Assembly: GCA_012719855.1 (NCBI GenBank)
Contig: JAAXZN010000017.1
Coordinates: forward strand, 1 to 64,000
Direction: 5' to 3'
Source of the DNA: Serratia liquefaciens
Lineage (GTDB): Bacteria > Pseudomonadota > Gammaproteobacteria > Enterobacterales > Enterobacteriaceae
DNA length: 64,000 nt
Shown: one piece after another, positions 46,442 through 56,717 of the stretch
Numbering within the stretch: the first letter of the stretch is position 1
How the letters are laid out: each line of letters starts with the position of its first letter
Notes under the pieces: generated by a model
Told to the model about the DNA's origin: nothing
Database searches by the model: none
Seen by the model: only the letters and a program-made list of their open reading frames with translations
Program-made: the position numbers and the translations under genes

Positions 46442-46777
46442 ATGATCAGTACCGTCGCGCTGTTTTGGGCTCTGTGTGTGGTGTGTGTGTTAAACATGGT
46501 GCGGTATTACTCTTCTCTGCGCGCGCTGTTGGTGGTTCTGCGCGGCTGTGACCCGCTGCTGTATCAATATGTCGACGGCGGTGGTTTCTTTACCGCTCAT
46601 GGCCAGCCGAGCAAGCAGATACGGCTGGTACGCTATATCTTCTCGCAGCGTTATGTCGAGCATCATGATCCGGAGTTTATCCGCCGCTGTGAGCGAGTGC
46701 GTGGGCAGTTTATGCTGACCTCAGCCCTGTGCGGGCTGGTGGTTATCAGCCTGGTGGCGCTGATGATTTGGTATTGA
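46442..46777 (+). CDS. uspB: Universal stress protein B
   Basis: 111 aa, the same length as E. coli UspB, with GAGGAGG before the ATG. Two membrane segments, at residues about 3-22 and 90-110, flank a cytoplasmic or periplasmic basic loop. It lies next to pitA and (apart from the insertion) uspA as in E. coli. It is linked in E. coli to stationary-phase ethanol resistance; the mechanism is not known. Confidence 0.95.
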   Translation: MISTVALFWALCVVCVLNMVRYYSSLRALLVVLRGCDPLLYQYVDGGGFFTAHGQPSKQIRLVRYIFSQRYVEHHDPEFIRRCERVRGQFMLTSALCGLVVISLVALMIWY

Positions 46778-46810
46778 ATCCGACCGATTCTGTCTGCAAC
46801 AGACAAAGAA

Positions 46811-46835
46811 AAAGGCGGCCACCAGGGCCGCCTTT
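46811..46835. terminator. Bidirectional terminator between uspB and pitA
   Basis: AAAGGCGGCC (46811-46820) and GGCCGCCTTT (46826-46835) form a 10-bp stem with a 5-base loop, with short T-rich sequence on both outer sides. It lies between two convergent genes. Confidence 0.85.
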
Positions 46836-46852
46836 CTCACCGGGCAAACTGC

Positions 46853-48355
46853 TTAGATCACCTTAAGCGCCAACCAGTACAGCGAACCGGAAAGCAGAAT
46901 CGAGATTGGCAGGGTTAACAACCAGGCCAACAGGATGTTCTTCACGGTTTTGCTTTGCACGCCGCCGCCATCCACAATCATCGTCCCGGCTACCGCCGAA
47001 GAGAGTACGTGGGTGGTGGAAACCGGCATGCCGGTATAGCTGGCAACGCCAATCGACAAGGCTGCGGTCATCTGAGCCGACACGCCCTGAGAGTAGGTCA
47101 TGCCCTTCTTACCGATTTTCTCGCCGATGGTGGTGGCGACGCGACGCCAGCCGACCATGGTACCGAGAGACAACGCCAGAGCAACCGCGACGATAATCCA
47201 GATCGGTGCATACTCAACGGTTTGCAGCAGATCCTGACGCAGGTTTTTCAGGAAACGTTGGTCCTGGGACGAGGTTTCCGGCAGCTTGGCGATCTTGTCT
47301 GCGGTATCCGTTACGCACATCAGCAGGCGGCGCAGATGACTACGCTGTTCTACCGTCAGTTGATCGTAACTTTGCAGATTGTTCAGCAAGCCCTGAGTCA
47401 GCTCAATCGCCGGCATGGCGCGAGCGCTGTCACAGTGGAACTCGATAGGTTTATCCGGCGAGACGTCCTCATCCGGGCTTGGCACCAGTGGGGTCAGAGT
47501 GACCACGTGCGCCAAGGCGTCGCTGTGCTGCTGGTAATATTGCTGCAGGTGGGTCACGGCATCACGCGTACGGGTGATGTCATAGCCGGTTGCATTCATA
47601 TTGACCACGAAGCCGGCCGGCGCAACGCCGATCAGCACCAGCATGATCAAGCCGATGCCTTTCTGACCATCGTTGGCGCCGTGCGAGAAGCTAACGCCGA
47701 TGGCTGACAGGATCAGTGCGATACGGGTCCAGAACGGCGGCTTGCGTTTGCCGTCGACCTTTTCACGTTCCGCAGGGGTCATGTGCATACGCTGGCGTTT
47801 CTTGGTACCACTCCAATAGCGACGCAAGGCAAACACCATCAACCCGGCGACCATCATGCCGACCAGCGGCGAGATGAGCAATGACAGGAAAATACCGATC
47901 ATTTTCGGGACGTTAAGCGCATCCACTACCGAAGTATGGGTCATCAGTGCGTTGGTTAAACCCACACCGATAATTGCGCCAATCAGCGTATGAGAGCTGG
48001 AGGCCGGCAGACCGAAATACCAGGTGCCGAGGTTCCAGATGATAGCCGCCAGCAGCATGGAGAACACCATGGCTAATCCGTGCGCTGAACTGACGTTCAA
48101 CAACAGATCGGTTGGCAGCAGATGAACAATGGCGTAAGCAACACTCAAACCGCCGAGCATAACGCCAAGAAAGTTGAACAAGCCAGCCATCACAACCGCA
48201 AGTTGCGAACGCATGGCACGGGTATAAATTACAGTAGCAACCGCATTGGCCGTGTCATGAAAACCGTTAATGGCTTCATAAAACAACACGAACAACAATG
48301 CGAGAATTAACATCAGGCCGGTATGGAAATCCAGGCCAGCGAACAAATGCAGCAT
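46853..48355 (-). CDS. pitA: Low-affinity inorganic phosphate transporter
   Basis: 500 aa with about 10 membrane segments. Duplicated PHO4-family signatures [18 protein letters not shown] near the N-terminus and [13 protein letters not shown] in the middle, with a hydrophilic loop after the second. It imports metal-phosphate driven by protons. It lies between uspB and yhiN as in E. coli. Confidence 0.95.
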   Translation of the reverse strand: MLHLFAGLDFHTGLMLILALLFVLFYEAINGFHDTANAVATVIYTRAMRSQLAVVMAGLFNFLGVMLGGLSVAYAIVHLLPTDLLLNVSSAHGLAMVFSMLLAAIIWNLGTWYFGLPASSSHTLIGAIIGVGLTNALMTHTSVVDALNVPKMIGIFLSLLISPLVGMMVAGLMVFALRRYWSGTKKRQRMHMTPAEREKVDGKRKPPFWTRIALILSAIGVSFSHGANDGQKGIGLIMLVLIGVAPAGFVVNMNATGYDITRTRDAVTHLQQYYQQHSDALAHVVTLTPLVPSPDEDVSPDKPIEFHCDSARAMPAIELTQGLLNNLQSYDQLTVEQRSHLRRLLMCVTDTADKIAKLPETSSQDQRFLKNLRQDLLQTVEYAPIWIIVAVALALSLGTMVGWRRVATTIGEKIGKKGMTYSQGVSAQMTAALSIGVASYTGMPVSTTHVLSSAVAGTMIVDGGGVQSKTVKNILLAWLLTLPISILLSGSLYWLALKVI

Positions 48356-48656
48356 AAGCGTTACGCCAGTTTGTGGACATGAACGCCGCGCATTATCAGT
48401 GACAACCGGGGCCGGGGAAAAGGAAAATATGACGTTTTTTTGATTTCGATATGACGAAACGATGGCGCTGGTATGACAAATACATGAAATATCAGCGCGT
48501 TATGCTGAATGGCTCGCTGTAATATTTTCTTACTATGGCGTTGAGGGCGGCATGGCTTTACAATCTGCCGCCGTAAAGTTGTCGGTTACCGGCAGCGAAA
48601 CGGCGTAAAATGGCGGCCTTTTGTCGCGATTGTGGTTTTTATTCAGAGAGGCGCAG
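48356..48656. other. Divergent promoter region of pitA and yhiN
   Basis: About 300 bases with no gene. AT-rich tracts around 48420-48440 and 48520-48540 could be promoter elements for either side; no clear operator was seen. Confidence 0.4.
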
Positions 48657-49856
48657 GTGGAACAGTTTGATGTCGTGGTAATAGGTGCGGGCGCAGCGGG
48701 CATGTTTTGCGCGGCGCAGGCAGGGCAACTCGGCTGCCGGGTACTGCTGCTCGACAACGGCAAAAAACCGGGGCGCAAAATCCTGATGTCCGGCGGCGGA
48801 CGCTGTAACTTTACCAACATGTACACGGAGCCTGCCGCTTACCTGTCGAATAACCCGCATTTTTGCAAGTCGGCGCTGGCGCGTTACACCCAGTGGGACT
48901 TTATCGATCTGATCAACCGTCATGGCATCGCCTACCACGAGAAAACCCTGGGACAACTGTTTTGCGACGACTCGGCGCAGCAGGTGGTCGAACTCTTGGT
49001 GAAAGAGTGCGAGCAGGGTCAGGTGACGACACGCCTGCGCAGCGAAGTGCTGGGCGTAGAGAAAACCGCAGAAGGCTTCGAACTGGCGCTGAATGGTGAG
49101 AAAGTGAGCGCTTGCTCACTTGTGGTGGCCAGCGGTGGGCTGTCGATGCCGGGCCTGGGCGCGACGCCGTTCGGCTATAAGCTGGCGGAGCAGTTTGGCC
49201 TGAAAGTCCTGCCGACGCGTGCCGCGCTGGTGCCTTTTACGCTGCATAAGCCGCTGCTGGAGCACCTGCAAACCCTGTCTGGCGTGTCTGTGCCGGCGGT
49301 GATCACCGCAGAAAACGGCGTCAGCTTCCGCGAAAGCATTCTGTTTACCCACCGCGGCCTGTCCGGCCCGGCGGTATTGCAACTTTCCAGCTACTGGCAG
49401 CCTGGGGAGTTTGTGAGCGTTAACTTACTTCCCACGCTTGATCTGGCGGGCTTCCTCAATGAGCAGCGTCAGGCACACCCGAATCAAAGTCTGAAAAACA
49501 CCCTGGCGTTGCATCTGCCGAAGCGCTTGGTGGAATGTTTGCAGACGCTGGGGCAACTGCCGGAAGCCACGCTCAAGCAGTTGAACCCGACGCAACAGGC
49601 CGCGTTGGTCGAAACGTTGCAGAACTGGCGTGTGCAACCCAACGGCACCGAAGGCTACCGCACGGCGGAAGTGACGCTCGGCGGCGTCGACACCAAAGAG
49701 CTTTCCTCCAAGACCATGGAGGCCGCCAAGGTGCCGGGCCTGTACTTTATCGGCGAAGTGGTGGACGTGACAGGGTGGCTGGGGGGGTATAACTTCCAGT
49801 GGGCCTGGAGCTCTGCCTGGGCCTGCGCTCAGGCGCTGGCGGCGCAGAAGCAATAA
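48657..49856 (+). CDS. yhiN: YhiN-like flavoprotein (HI0933 family NAD(P)/FAD oxidoreductase)
   Basis: 399 aa from GTG 48657 (VEQFDVVVIGAGAAGMFCA), preceded by GAGAGG; E. coli YhiN is of the same size, and the longer frame to 48621 is not needed. FAD-binding GAGAAGMFCA, GGGRCNFTN, and a C-terminal GLYFIGEVVDVTGWLGGYNFQWAW motif are diagnostic of the HI0933/YhiN family. The physiological reaction is not established. A run of seven Gs occurs at about 49782-49788 in the last motif. Confidence 0.92.
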   Translation: MEQFDVVVIGAGAAGMFCAAQAGQLGCRVLLLDNGKKPGRKILMSGGGRCNFTNMYTEPAAYLSNNPHFCKSALARYTQWDFIDLINRHGIAYHEKTLGQLFCDDSAQQVVELLVKECEQGQVTTRLRSEVLGVEKTAEGFELALNGEKVSACSLVVASGGLSMPGLGATPFGYKLAEQFGLKVLPTRAALVPFTLHKPLLEHLQTLSGVSVPAVITAENGVSFRESILFTHRGLSGPAVLQLSSYWQPGEFVSVNLLPTLDLAGFLNEQRQAHPNQSLKNTLALHLPKRLVECLQTLGQLPEATLKQLNPTQQAALVETLQNWRVQPNGTEGYRTAEVTLGGVDTKELSSKTMEAAKVPGLYFIGEVVDVTGWLGGYNFQWAWSSAWACAQALAAQKQ

Positions 49857-50160
49857 TCTCGCCGCCGGAATGATTTTAAAACCGCTATTTGCTGCGCGGG
49901 ATCGGAACCTGCGCGGTAAATAAAGTTATGGCGTGACGATGAATTAAATATCGTACGCCATGAGCGAAATAGAGTGATGAGATAATTTTTAAAACGCCCT
50001 TTAAAAGGATTTCAAATAGAGAGTATTTTCAGATGATTTCCGTATTAATGATTTTTAATTAATTAAAATTACAACGTAATTCAATCAGTACTTTTATTTT
50101 CCGTAATAAATAAAAACCTAACCTATAATTATTTCTCATATTTTCGAGTGAGAAATTGTC
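49857..50160. other. AT-rich intergenic region before the unknown gene
   Basis: About 300 bases, strongly AT-rich from 49970 to 50150. It contains no gene I can support; it presumably carries the promoter for the next gene. Confidence 0.5.
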
Positions 50161-51000
50161 ATGAACAGCGTTTTCTTTACCCGGCAATTACCTATTACCC
50201 CAGCCCTTCAGGTTACAGCGTTAAAAAAACACGCCAATGGCTTTCTGCGCTATAACAATATCAATGATCTGGCACACAGCGGTTCCGAAGCCATGGCCTG
50301 GTTCCTGAACCGTGCCAACACGCTGTTTAAACGCAATTATCCGGCCGCAATGCCCGAAGCTTCATTGCAGTTGTCGTATTTGTCGGTGTTTTGTCGTGCG
50401 GAGCATGAGGCAGATTGCCAGGCGTTGCCGGTCTATGATTTCCTGCAAGTCGATATTCAGCCTACCGGCAAAAGTGGCTATGGCGTGATGTTTTCCTCGC
50501 AAATGCGTGAGTATTACCGCGATCGGCTGGAAAATGGCATGGATACGTCGAAAATCCCGGTCGATCAGGCGTTCTTTAACTCTATCTTCAAACAAGACTC
50601 GCCAGAGACTGGCGTGTTGGAAAGTTATCCGGTGATCATGATCCCCCGCAGTGCAAATGAACGTGCTCCTTCGCTTACGCATATCTATCTCAGCAGTTTG
50701 GGGCTGGAATCTACGCATCTCCAGCCACCGGCCTCGGCGCATCCTTTCCGGTTTTACTTCAAACAGGATCTAGCCGCACAGGATCCCGAGGTTATCGCGG
50801 CAATCTCAGCCTGCGGGCAGGCGATGTTTGAAATCGTGCGCCCGCAACTCTATCCGTTGGAGCAACAGGATATGCCGCGCTTTGACATGGCGCATCTGAC
50901 GGACATCAAGTGGGAACAACACAATACGGCGCGCAGGTGGGTGGCAGACCACCAGCCCTGCGTTGAGGCGCTGATGGCGTTGCACGGTATCAGGGAATAG
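50161..51000 (+). CDS. Unknown protein, 279 aa
   Basis: I do not recognise this protein. It starts MNSVFFTRQLPITPALQ, without signal peptide or membrane segments, and has a mixed alpha/beta look with aromatic-rich stretches (VYDFLQVDIQPTGKSGYG, PFRFYFKQDL). Codon use and a sensible amino-acid composition across the whole length make it a likely real gene. It has its own AT-rich upstream region and stands alone between yhiN and a convergent VOC gene, so context gives no function. A GC-rich short spacer follows the stop. Confidence 0.7.
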   Translation: MNSVFFTRQLPITPALQVTALKKHANGFLRYNNINDLAHSGSEAMAWFLNRANTLFKRNYPAAMPEASLQLSYLSVFCRAEHEADCQALPVYDFLQVDIQPTGKSGYGVMFSSQMREYYRDRLENGMDTSKIPVDQAFFNSIFKQDSPETGVLESYPVIMIPRSANERAPSLTHIYLSSLGLESTHLQPPASAHPFRFYFKQDLAAQDPEVIAAISACGQAMFEIVRPQLYPLEQQDMPRFDMAHLTDIKWEQHNTARRWVADHQPCVEALMALHGIRE

Positions 51001-51052
51001 GGCCGGAGCAGACAGCACCAGCCAATAACTCCTCCCTGCGGATTATCCTGAC

Positions 51053-51466
51053 TCACTCCGCCGCAGGGCCTTTCAGCTCCACGTGATTGCCGTCCGGATC
51101 GGTGAAATAGAGAGACGGCCCGTCGCCCTCTGCGCCGAATCGGGATTCGGGGGGATCAACGCTGATCCCCTGCGATCGCAAATAGGCCAGCAGTTCGCCC
51201 TCGTTGAAAGGTTCGATACGCAAACAGAAATGATCGACATTCTGCTGGCGAGCATCGGGATGCTGCCCCCCTTTTTTCCCGAGTACGCCGTCGACGTCGA
51301 CCAGATCAAGCATGGAAACGCCGACGCGCAGATGCACCAACCCCAGATCGGGACGCCGTCTGGCGATTTCACACCCCAGTATCTGGGTATAAAATTGAAG
51401 GCTTTTTTCCAGGTCGGTGACGCGCAGTACCAGGTGATCGATTTTCTTCAGGCTGAATGGGCGCAC
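51053..51466 (-). CDS. VOC-family (glyoxalase/bleomycin-resistance fold) protein
   Basis: 137 aa. One vicinal-oxygen-chelate domain: LKKIDHLVLRVTDLEKSLQFY with the first metal His, NVDHFCLRI, and YFTDPDGNHVELKGP with the Glu near the C-terminus. Members are metal-dependent lyases, dioxygenases or drug-binding proteins; this one could be any of them. It is single, with a dispersed repeat upstream. Confidence 0.85.
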   Translation of the reverse strand: MRPFSLKKIDHLVLRVTDLEKSLQFYTQILGCEIARRRPDLGLVHLRVGVSMLDLVDVDGVLGKKGGQHPDARQQNVDHFCLRIEPFNEGELLAYLRSQGISVDPPESRFGAEGDGPSLYFTDPDGNHVELKGPAAE

Positions 51467-51506
51467 GCTGATGTCCTCAGATCGATGGATAATTAATCAG
51501 TATAAT

Positions 51507-51538
51507 ATACCCGTCGCCTTTCAAGCCGCAGCGTCGTT
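51507..51538. repeat. Dispersed intergenic repeat, copy 2
   Basis: Same 32-bp unit as at 43382-43413 with three transitions, same orientation. It lies between the VOC gene and srfC. Similarity may continue weakly for another 30 bases (CAGCC-GAA-TT). Confidence 0.7.
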
Positions 51539-51573
51539 ACCGGCTCTTGGTTACGTGGCCCAGCCTGAATTTG

Positions 51574-53772
51574 TCAGTGCCCGTCACTGCCAGCCAGGGT
51601 TGCCACTATGGCTTCCAGCGCGGCATGCGGCGCTGCTGCGAGTGTAGGTCCCGCCTGCGTATTTTCCGCCAGCAGCCGCTGCAGCCCGACCAGCCAGTCG
51701 TAGATATAGAAGGCAGCATTTTTCGCCGGCGTGGGCGCCAGTTTGGTCAGGCGTTGCTGATTGCCCCAGTCGACCGCGGGCTGCGGCGGTGGAGTGAAGA
51801 TCGGCTGGCCGGGATTGATACGGCTGGCGGGGCGTAAAGCCGCCTCGCGCTGCTGGAAGCCCAGCCAGGCAACGAAATCGCTCAATACCGTCAGCGCCTG
51901 GCTGACCTGGCGATCCTCCCCTTGTTCCGGCAGGGTGCCCGCGGCCAATGCGCGCTCCAGCGTTGCGTCAATCTCCAGGCGGCAGGCGGCGCTAATCAAT
52001 GCATCGACCAGCAGTTCCAACTGCGGTTTATCAACGCCCAACAGGGTCAGCAGTTGGGCATTGTCCGGCAGGCAACGCAGATGGTTAACCCAGTCGGCGA
52101 ATACCTTTTGGGCAAAGGACGAACGCCCATGTTCCACCGAACTGGCCGCGGCGCTATCCCCCTCACCAAACAGGTCGATCTCCACGTCGAAGGGCGGTGC
52201 GGCGACAGTCGGCGCCGGTGAAGCATGCTGTTGCTGCACGAACAGTTGGCGCAGCCTGTCGCGCTGCGGCAACAGCCATTCCAGCAATTCGCCATGCGCC
52301 CCAGCCTGCGCCTGCAAGGCTCGCAGCAGTTGTTGGCTGCGCTGTTGCAAAGGCTGCGGATCCGCTGCGGCAAGCCAGTTGCCGAGCAGGCTTTCACTCA
52401 GCTCACGCCGCAATTCTTGTTGCAGTTCCTGAATGCGCGCCTGTTTCAATGCCGGGCGCGCCTGCACCATCAAATAGTCCGTCATGCGGCGGCAGTCGCG
52501 TTCATCCATGGCCAGCAGCGTGGCCCAACTGTCGCCGGGCTCACCGACATAGCGCTGAACGGCGTCATCGGGGCGGGCTTTCCCTACGCGCGACGCGTCG
52601 AACGGCGTGATTACCCAGATTAAACCGGGCTTACGACGGCGGCGTACCGCAACATTTTCCCCCTGGGTGCGTTTAACCCAGTAGGCCAGCGCATGGCCGG
52701 TTCGACTGGCCTCCTGTGGCGTGCCGGCGGCATCGCTGACCAGCAACAGACTGGCCTGCAGATTATCGGCGTAGTGGGTCAGCAGATTGGCGCGTTTGGC
52801 CTGTTGCATACGCCATGTCAGATCGCCGTCTGAACGACGGAGGCTGGCTGGAATATCGAGAAGCTCAACGTCGGCGGGCAGCCCAGCGGGCAGAGGTGTC
52901 GTCACTTCGGCAGCCAACCACGCCAGATCGGCCTGTGGGATCGCCACGACGGCACCCTTTTCTGTCAGCACGGAGAGTCTCACCTCGGCTGGCGTGTTGA
53001 CCGCGTGGGCATGCTGAATGCCCACTTCCTGATCCAGTGCCTGCTGCGAAGCCTGCACGTGTTCACTGCATCCCAACGCTTGCAGGCTATGTGCCAGCTG
53101 ACGATAGAACATGGTCAGCGCCGGGTCTTCACCCCACAGCGGTGCGAACAGGCGAGCCCGGTCGTCAATGCTCAGATAGGGGGCCAGTGAGACGGCCTGC
53201 GGCCAGAAATGCCGGTCTAGCGCCTGTTGCCATTTGCCCCCGTGGTGACGAAGAGTGTCCCACAGCGCCACGATGGCATTGCTGTCCATGCCGTCAATCG
53301 CCATCGGCTGGCGATGGCGTTCCAATGTATTCAGGTGTGCGGCAATAGCTCGTGCGTCTCCATCCGGGCGAAAGCCGTTGATCAACGCTGTACTGGCCGT
53401 CATGGCGAGCAACTGCGCGTTATCCAGCAAGGTGATGACCACCGGATAAGCTGGAGGGGTTACGACGGTGGGCACGCAGTAGCGTACTGCCAGCGCGCAA
53501 TCCTCTGATAGCAGCCCGGCACCGGGGGCCAATGCCGTCAGAAGGTGAGCCTTGGCGCCCGCGTTATGGCCATAAAGGCCGATGGCGACGCGGTGAGGCG
53601 TGGCGGCTTCCAGCTTGCGGGCTTTGTTGTAGCTGCGGCGCAGGCGAACCGTCAGGTTATCGGCTTCCCGGTCCAGGCGTGTGGACTGTTGCCGTGCGTC
53701 GGCGACCCAGTCAATGGCCTGGAGGATCCCGTCGCTGAGGCGGTTTATCGGATCAGTGGTGATAGGTTTCAT
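51574..53772 (-). CDS. srfC: SrfC, putative virulence effector protein
   Basis: 732 aa, no signal peptide. Residues about 65-80 have VALYGHNAGAKAHLLTAL, a degenerate P-loop in which the canonical GKS/T is GAKA; a VWVITPFDASRVGKARPDD segment follows further on. Helix-rich remainder with many Q and L, suggesting coiled coils. It matches the SrfC family by context (third gene after srfA and srfB) and size. Function is not established; the name comes from SsrB-regulated factors in Salmonella. The start overlaps srfB by 4 bp. Confidence 0.85.
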   Translation of the reverse strand: MKPITTDPINRLSDGILQAIDWVADARQQSTRLDREADNLTVRLRRSYNKARKLEAATPHRVAIGLYGHNAGAKAHLLTALAPGAGLLSEDCALAVRYCVPTVVTPPAYPVVITLLDNAQLLAMTASTALINGFRPDGDARAIAAHLNTLERHRQPMAIDGMDSNAIVALWDTLRHHGGKWQQALDRHFWPQAVSLAPYLSIDDRARLFAPLWGEDPALTMFYRQLAHSLQALGCSEHVQASQQALDQEVGIQHAHAVNTPAEVRLSVLTEKGAVVAIPQADLAWLAAEVTTPLPAGLPADVELLDIPASLRRSDGDLTWRMQQAKRANLLTHYADNLQASLLLVSDAAGTPQEASRTGHALAYWVKRTQGENVAVRRRRKPGLIWVITPFDASRVGKARPDDAVQRYVGEPGDSWATLLAMDERDCRRMTDYLMVQARPALKQARIQELQQELRRELSESLLGNWLAAADPQPLQQRSQQLLRALQAQAGAHGELLEWLLPQRDRLRQLFVQQQHASPAPTVAAPPFDVEIDLFGEGDSAAASSVEHGRSSFAQKVFADWVNHLRCLPDNAQLLTLLGVDKPQLELLVDALISAACRLEIDATLERALAAGTLPEQGEDRQVSQALTVLSDFVAWLGFQQREAALRPASRINPGQPIFTPPPQPAVDWGNQQRLTKLAPTPAKNAAFYIYDWLVGLQRLLAENTQAGPTLAAAPHAALEAIVATLAGSDGH

Positions 53773-56717
53773 CGTTGATAAATGCTCCCGCTGTCGATCC
53801 AGTAATGGGTTGCGCCAGAGGCGCTGGCAGCCAGGGTATTGAGTTTAAGCTGTAGCTGATGCGCGTGAACCGGGCTGCCGTCGGCCAGCATGGCCTGGGC
53901 TATTTTAACGCCCTCGGCACCTTGCTCTTCGCTGCCGGTAATGGCCAACCGCAGGCTGATGACCGCATCGCCTGCCAGCTTGCGTGCCAACAGGGGGTCG
54001 GTGATGGTTAGTGTATATAACGGCGATGCCGGCCAGCGCGGGTTGTCCAGCTGACGGAACCCCAGGCGCAAAGGACCACGCAGCTGGAAGCACCCGGCGG
54101 GATCCAGCGCAAAATCGGCGCGATCCAGATCGATGTCGCGATAGTAGACGTTATCGTCCGCCAGCATGTTATTGCCGTCCAGCATGCCCAGATGGCGAAC
54201 GGTGGAGTAAGGCTGGAAATCCCCGACGTTGAAATAGAAACTCTCGAGGCGCAGGTCGATGGCCAGCAGGCACAGCATCGCTCCCACGGCAGCGGTGGAT
54301 TTGGGGTTATCGATACGCCCGCGCTTGTTAAACGGATACCAACTGCGGGTGTGATAGCCCTCGAGCGGCAAGATGCGGCTGGCGGGCAGCGGTTGCAGAT
54401 GGCGCAGCAGGGCCTGAACGCCGGGGAAACGTGCCGGGCGGCCGGTCAGCAGCAGCACATCGCAGGCGTACAGCGCCACCACTTCACACAGCAGCCGCAG
54501 GCAGCGGCCAATGCCAATCCGGTCAGACAGGAAGGCGCTGTGCAAGTCACCCATACGGACGACCAACGGCGTGTGCAAAATATCGAAAGAAGAAGTGCCG
54601 GTTTCGCGCTGGATCTCGCCGTTGATAAACGCCAGCACTTGCGGGGTTGGGGTTTGAGGCAACAGATCGCCCAGGCTGGCGGCCATTTCTGCCTGGGCGT
54701 CCAGCGGGTCGTAATCCTCATAGGCTGCCAGCAACGCACGCCCGATAGGCATGAAAATCTGCAGCGCGGCCTGTTGGCGCAGGGTGGAAAATCCGTCCAT
54801 GCGGCCTTCATTGCCGAAAAGCTTATCCATCACGGCCACCGGAGCCGCGACCCCGGCGTCTTCGATCGCCTGCTGCACGGCGGGCAAGATAAACAGCTGG
54901 ATCACATCCAGCAAAATATCGTCACCGGCAACTTTAAAGCCTTCGCGGAACAGCAGGCGAGGGTTGATCTTGATGTTATTGCCTACGCCATCGTCCAGCC
55001 TGTACTGGGTGATCGCCAGATCGGTGGTGCCGCCGCCGATGTCGATGGAGGCGATACGCAGCGTTTTTCCTGCCGGCTCATCGGCTGCCAAAGGGCGATC
55101 CGGTCGGGCCATGCTGGCAAAAAAGGCGTCGGTACGGCCGGCGAAGTTCACCTGGGTTTCGTTGTACAGATAAACCATTTGGCCGCAGGTCGCTTCGTCC
55201 CATTCCATGTGCACCTGCGGAACGGGGAAGCGGGTTTGCTGACCGTCGAACGGCGCGTCCAGCGGGTGCCGGCCCATGGCTTTCCACACCAGGCCAATCG
55301 CTTCCTGCATGCGGCGGCGGAAAATTTCCCGTTCCGGTTTCGGCATCGCCGAAGGCAATGTCAGGATGATAGTACGCAGGCGGCGCGGGGCGGTGGCATT
55401 CGGCATTTTTGCCCGTTGGGCGACGCTGTTGATCTGCATCAGCGCCTGCGCCAGCAACTCGGTCAGCATCAGCGTCATGACCGCGCTGCGGCTGTAATGG
55501 GCGGCGAATACCGGTAGCCGTTCCGCCAGGGGCAGCGCAGAAAGCGGAACGCCTTCGTCATTTAACAGAGTGGTCAAGGGCGCGGCGGTGGCCATCGGCT
55601 CCTGCTTGCCGTTAAAACGCCAGCCCGGCGCATAGCGTTCTTCGTCCCACAGGTAGCGACGAGGGCTGGAAATGCCGGTGGTGCCCTCACTGCCTTGCCT
55701 TTGCTGTGCCAGCTGTGCCGCCTCGCGGCCCACGCGGGTGATGGAAGGCCAGACAAAGGCGTCGTCGCGCCCGCTCTGGAACGAGAGGCCGGGTTTGCCG
55801 AACGAGACCTGAGAAAACTCGACCCGGCTTTCGAACAGTTCGTTGTACACGCAGTGCGGCGCGCTGAGCGAGCGTAGCTGCAGTTCATAGGTCTGCTTCA
55901 GGCCGTTGCTTTCTTCCGGATGGTCTTCGACCAACACGCCGCAGGTGTGGGAGTTGCCGACGTCCAGAATCACGTCCACGTTGACCGCGGGCTGCTGCAG
56001 CGTGGCAGCAATAATTTTTATCTGCGGCACCGTCAGTTGGTCGCCGAGCATATTCAACACGTTGAGGTAGTGCGCCTGATATTCGAAAGTTTTCAACCCG
56101 GTGTAGACCTGAGCTTCGGCACGTTGTTCCAGCGTGGCTGCGGCTTCGGTAAAGACCTCTCGCAGCCAACCGTCCACCCAGGTCAGATCGAGAAACTCGC
56201 CCAGATCGTGATTGCGGTGGGCCAGTGCAAAGCTTAGTCCAGTGTCGAGATCGCTTTCGCTTGGGGCTAACGCCTCCTGGCCTGGTGCCGCGATACGGGT
56301 ATCGAACGCCAGCACCACCCGCAGCGAGTTACCGTCCTGATCGGGGGTGTCCAACTGAAGGATCTGCATGCGCGCCCAGTTGTCCGGTCCGGCCAGAAAC
56401 GTGCCAGAAGGGGTGTAGCGAAAGAACGGCAGGGGCAGCCAGGTCTTATCCAACAGGCGCAAAGATTGCTGCAGGGGATAACTGAATTCAGGGCGCACCA
56501 CTTCATCGGCCTGCCCCGGCTGCGCGGGCAACAGGTATTTGCCGCTGTCGGCATGCCATTGCAGGCGCAATAGCGGGCCGCTTGCCGTCTGACGGACAAA
56601 CTTGCCCGGGAAGTCGGCATCCAAAACCGGCGTCAGGGCAAAGTCCAGAAATTGGATGCCGCTGTCCTGAATCAGCGTAATGGCGTTTTTATAGTCCGTA
56701 AGGGAGGCCAGCATCAT
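53769..56717 (-). CDS. srfB: SrfB, putative ATPase-fold virulence factor
   Basis: 982 aa. It contains the two phosphate-binding motifs of the actin/Hsp70/sugar-kinase fold: VILDVGNSHTCGVLVED at about residues 255-270 and IASIDIGGGTTDLAITQY at about 565-580, suggesting nucleotide binding. A C-terminal adenosine-type region (DVLLLTGRPARFPGVQALL) also fits. The translational overlaps with srfA (ATGA at 56714-56717) and srfC (ATGA at 53769-53772) indicate a stoichiometric complex. Function is not established. Confidence 0.88.
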   Translation of the reverse strand: MMLASLTDYKNAITLIQDSGIQFLDFALTPVLDADFPGKFVRQTASGPLLRLQWHADSGKYLLPAQPGQADEVVRPEFSYPLQQSLRLLDKTWLPLPFFRYTPSGTFLAGPDNWARMQILQLDTPDQDGNSLRVVLAFDTRIAAPGQEALAPSESDLDTGLSFALAHRNHDLGEFLDLTWVDGWLREVFTEAAATLEQRAEAQVYTGLKTFEYQAHYLNVLNMLGDQLTVPQIKIIAATLQQPAVNVDVILDVGNSHTCGVLVEDHPEESNGLKQTYELQLRSLSAPHCVYNELFESRVEFSQVSFGKPGLSFQSGRDDAFVWPSITRVGREAAQLAQQRQGSEGTTGISSPRRYLWDEERYAPGWRFNGKQEPMATAAPLTTLLNDEGVPLSALPLAERLPVFAAHYSRSAVMTLMLTELLAQALMQINSVAQRAKMPNATAPRRLRTIILTLPSAMPKPEREIFRRRMQEAIGLVWKAMGRHPLDAPFDGQQTRFPVPQVHMEWDEATCGQMVYLYNETQVNFAGRTDAFFASMARPDRPLAADEPAGKTLRIASIDIGGGTTDLAITQYRLDDGVGNNIKINPRLLFREGFKVAGDDILLDVIQLFILPAVQQAIEDAGVAAPVAVMDKLFGNEGRMDGFSTLRQQAALQIFMPIGRALLAAYEDYDPLDAQAEMAASLGDLLPQTPTPQVLAFINGEIQRETGTSSFDILHTPLVVRMGDLHSAFLSDRIGIGRCLRLLCEVVALYACDVLLLTGRPARFPGVQALLRHLQPLPASRILPLEGYHTRSWYPFNKRGRIDNPKSTAAVGAMLCLLAIDLRLESFYFNVGDFQPYSTVRHLGMLDGNNMLADDNVYYRDIDLDRADFALDPAGCFQLRGPLRLGFRQLDNPRWPASPLYTLTITDPLLARKLAGDAVISLRLAITGSEEQGAEGVKIAQAMLADGSPVHAHQLQLKLNTLAASASGATHYWIDSGSIYQR

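Noticed and set aside
54192-55517. 441-codon open frame on + strand
   Set aside because: Antisense to srfB; long shadow frames are expected in GC-rich DNA.
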